From a virus, in the IMG/VR virus record IMGVR_UViG_3300008110_000457, positions 1 through 22,618 of that record: DNA of 22,618 nt; one strand, given 5' to 3'. Every line of letters starts with the position of its first letter. The stretch's first letter is position 1. The position numbers and the translations under genes were made by a program. Positions 21,028 through 22,618 of the stretch are shown here, piece after piece. Under the pieces are notes generated by a model that made no database searches, had not been told where the DNA came from, and saw nothing but the letters and a program-made list of their open reading frames with translations.

Positions 21028-22299
21028 ATGAATTATTCTTTAGGAAATATGCTTGGTGGTAGCAACGGCAGTCTTAACCCAGACAAGCTTTCCCTTAACC
21101 TCCAGTTCGCCACCGACAAGACCCTTACGGCTCGCAAAGGTCCTACCCCTACGTTCACGCGAGCATCTACGGCTACCTTTGTTGGGAGTGATGGGCTAAT
21201 CCAATCTGCTGCTATTAACGCTGCACGCTTCGACCACGATCCTGTTACTCTTGCTTGCCGTGGTTTGCTCATTGAGGAGTCACGGACTAACCTTTGGACT
21301 GACTCAGCAAATCTTGGAGTTATACCTTGGACGCTAACAAATACAACAACTCTAAATTCTAATAATACTACTTCGCCTGATGGGTTGACCACTGCTGAGA
21401 AATTTACAGTTGGTAGTACGATGCAGGAATATGGATTCTTTAGAAATACTTTCTCATTTGTAAGCGGCACAGCATACACTACAAGCTGCTTCTTTAAAGC
21501 CAACCAAATAACAAGAGTAAGCATCTCGGCGGCGAACGTTGCACTTCTCCCAATAAACGCCATTTTTGATCTTACTGGATCTGGATCTATTGTTGGCACT
21601 CCAATTGGAACAGCATCTATTCAGCAACTTTCTAATGGTTGGTATCGTTGTTCTGTGTCAGCTACTGCGTTACTTAACGGTATTACTTCCGTTCGCTTCA
21701 ATGCTGTTTCGGGAACTTCTACAAGCTATGCTGGTAACAGTGTTGATTCATTTTTTGCATGGGGTGCGCAACTAGAAGCCGCAGCCTTCCCCACGTCCTA
21801 CATCCCGACCACCACAGCGTCCGTGGTTCGCAGTGCGGATCTTTGCTCGATTACTGGGAGTGCCTTTACGGAATTTTATAACCAAAGTGAAGGGACGTTT
21901 TTTGTAGAAGCAGATCCAAGAGCTACTACTGCTAACGCTACTTATTTAATGGCAAACAGTGGAGCGAATACAAACCAAGTTTCTATCTTTAGAACTACAA
22001 CAGTTAGCACTTTTGGAGTCGCGAGTGGTGGGGTATTTACTGCACAGATAACAACAGCATCTGCAAACGGGTCATTTAATAAAATCGCTGGTTCTTATTT
22101 TACCAATGACGCACGCGCTGCATTTAATGGTGTATTAGGCACAGCAGACACATCTGTGAATGTGCCAACAAATCTTACTAGATTGAACCTAGGATCTGGC
22201 GGCACTGGAAGCACGGAAATCGTTAATGGCTGCATCTCATCTATCCGCTACTTTAAGAAACGCCTAGCCAACGCAAAGCTCCAATCAATCACAGCATGA
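21028..22299 (+). CDS. Second fibre/glycan-binding structural protein (423 aa)
   Basis: 423-aa beta-rich protein. Residues 43-60 (FTRASTATFVGSDGLIQS) and 78-89 (RGLLIEESRTNL) are motifs found near the start of many phage tail or head-surface proteins. They are followed by a jelly-roll-like region (about 90-260) ending in the QLEAAAFPTSYIPTT segment, which typically closes a carbohydrate-binding module. The C-terminal 140 residues (GTFFVEADPRATTANATYLM ... INGC-like ending IRYFKKRL) look like a LamG/concanavalin-type lectin domain. It is unrelated in sequence to the fibre at 5084. It begins 1 base after the connector candidate and overlaps the next gene by 4. Host or environmental glycan binding is likely; whether it sits on tail or head is unknown. 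Confidence 0.75.
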   Translation: MNYSLGNMLGGSNGSLNPDKLSLNLQFATDKTLTARKGPTPTFTRASTATFVGSDGLIQSAAINAARFDHDPVTLACRGLLIEESRTNLWTDSANLGVIPWTLTNTTTLNSNNTTSPDGLTTAEKFTVGSTMQEYGFFRNTFSFVSGTAYTTSCFFKANQITRVSISAANVALLPINAIFDLTGSGSIVGTPIGTASIQQLSNGWYRCSVSATALLNGITSVRFNAVSGTSTSYAGNSVDSFFAWGAQLEAAAFPTSYIPTTTASVVRSADLCSITGSAFTEFYNQSEGTFFVEADPRATTANATYLMANSGANTNQVSIFRTTTVSTFGVASGGVFTAQITTASANGSFNKIAGSYFTNDARAAFNGVLGTADTSVNVPTNLTRLNLGSGGTGSTEIVNGCISSIRYFKKRLANAKLQSITA

Positions 22300-22616
22300 T
22301 CGACTACATCTTAAAGTTTGAATCCAAAGCCATCGCAGAACAGTTCGGCATCGCCAGCGGTTACGCAGTGGACAATGAGGGTGTCATCGAGACAACCCTA
22401 GCAACCCACGAATACGCCTTGCACGAGATCGGTGAGCATAACGGCAAGGACTTCTGGGTGCTATTCCGTGACCTTGTGGGACTCCCAGTTCCCGAAGGTG
22501 CTGACCAGTTCATCTTTTGGTCGTCCACTTGGACTGTAACCGATGAGGATGGTAACGAGATACCTATTCCTAGACCAGAAGATCAACCCGATGTTCCAAA
22601 CATCTTCTGGGCATGA
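22296..22616 (+). CDS. Hypothetical fibre-linked protein (106 aa)
   Basis: 106-aa acidic protein starting MIDYILKFESKAIAEQFGIA, with a Trp-rich C-terminal half (FWSSTWTVTDEDGNEIPIPR, ending NIFWA). The start overlaps the glycan-binding gene by 4 bases (ATGA), so the two are probably translationally coupled. Small proteins of this style often follow tail fibre genes and may be fibre chaperones or minor tail parts. The gene is complete, ending 2 bases before the window edge. No family is recognised. Confidence 0.7.
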   Translation: MIDYILKFESKAIAEQFGIASGYAVDNEGVIETTLATHEYALHEIGEHNGKDFWVLFRDLVGLPVPEGADQFIFWSSTWTVTDEDGNEIPIPRPEDQPDVPNIFWA

Positions 22617-22618
22617 CT

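Noticed and set aside
21033-21599. 188-codon minus-strand open frame
   Set aside because: Antisense to the glycan-binding protein, whose motifs are clear; no start signal.
1-22618. Similarity of the window ends (TCCAAACA near both ends) as a terminal repeat
   Set aside because: Only 8 bases match and both flanks diverge at once; no evidence that the window is a complete genome.
1-22618. CRISPR array, insertion sequence, integrase or att site
   Set aside because: No regularly spaced repeats, transposase, recombinase motif or tRNA-derived att core was seen in the window.

Overview
This window is a stretch of a tailed double-stranded DNA phage (or prophage-derived contig). Every credible gene is on the plus strand, and about 90% or more of the DNA codes. 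The genes suggest a short-tailed podovirus. They include a major capsid protein that looks like the SU10/DUF5309 family, a large portal, a beta-propeller-type tail nozzle candidate, three consecutive large virion (DNA-ejection type) proteins, and no tape measure, sheath or baseplate genes. The host cannot be named. Most structural genes lack a Shine-Dalgarno sequence and start behind AT-rich '-aatATG' leaders. That pattern is typical of hosts such as Bacteroidota or Cyanobacteria, but it is only a hint.

Layout. Positions 1-364 have no convincing gene and carry two copies of a short repeated element plus an inverted repeat. Positions 365-2266 are a compact non-structural block: a hypothetical protein, an orphan adenine/cytosine-N4 type DNA methyltransferase, and four tiny genes joined by overlaps (one unreported-size 57-aa gene, two cysteine-rich putative zinc proteins, one acidic protein). 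This block is strongly G-over-C on the coding strand. The bias is lost at about 2.3 kb, where a candidate promoter precedes the virion genes. Positions 2303-11761 are the tail and ejection block: an 83-aa protein, an 840-aa nozzle/hub candidate, a tail fibre, a one-TM protein, an Ala/Gln-rich virion protein with a C-terminal S74 chaperone/protease domain, and 511-aa and 961-aa virion proteins. Positions 11803-16249 are the packaging block: small terminase, large terminase, an 82-aa protein, and portal. Positions 16262-17283 hold five small proteins, four of them very basic, with unusual short tandem repeats between them. A terminator and an operator-like palindrome cluster (17.31-17.44 kb) separate these from the capsid block: scaffold candidate, major capsid protein, decoration-like protein (17495-20017). 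After another hairpin come a 104-aa protein, a connector/adaptor candidate, a second fibre/glycan-binding protein and a 106-aa protein (20080-22616).

How it works together. TerS/TerL package DNA through the portal into a scaffold-built DUF5309-type shell. The 208-aa adaptor and 840-aa nozzle close the neck, two unrelated fibre-type proteins handle adsorption, and the three large helical proteins probably travel with the DNA at ejection. The tail/ejection block lies upstream of the terminase rather than downstream of the connector, so the morphogenesis module is rotated relative to the usual P22/SU10 order. No lysis, replication, integrase or RNA polymerase gene is visible, so the window is most likely part of a larger genome.

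Most notable signals: a three-copy intergenic element around the first gene that includes the gene-end stop codon, a 26-bp stop-codon-spanning tandem duplication and a 10-bp AT-rich tandem repeat in the small basic gene cluster, and an S74 domain on what looks like an internal rather than a fibre protein.
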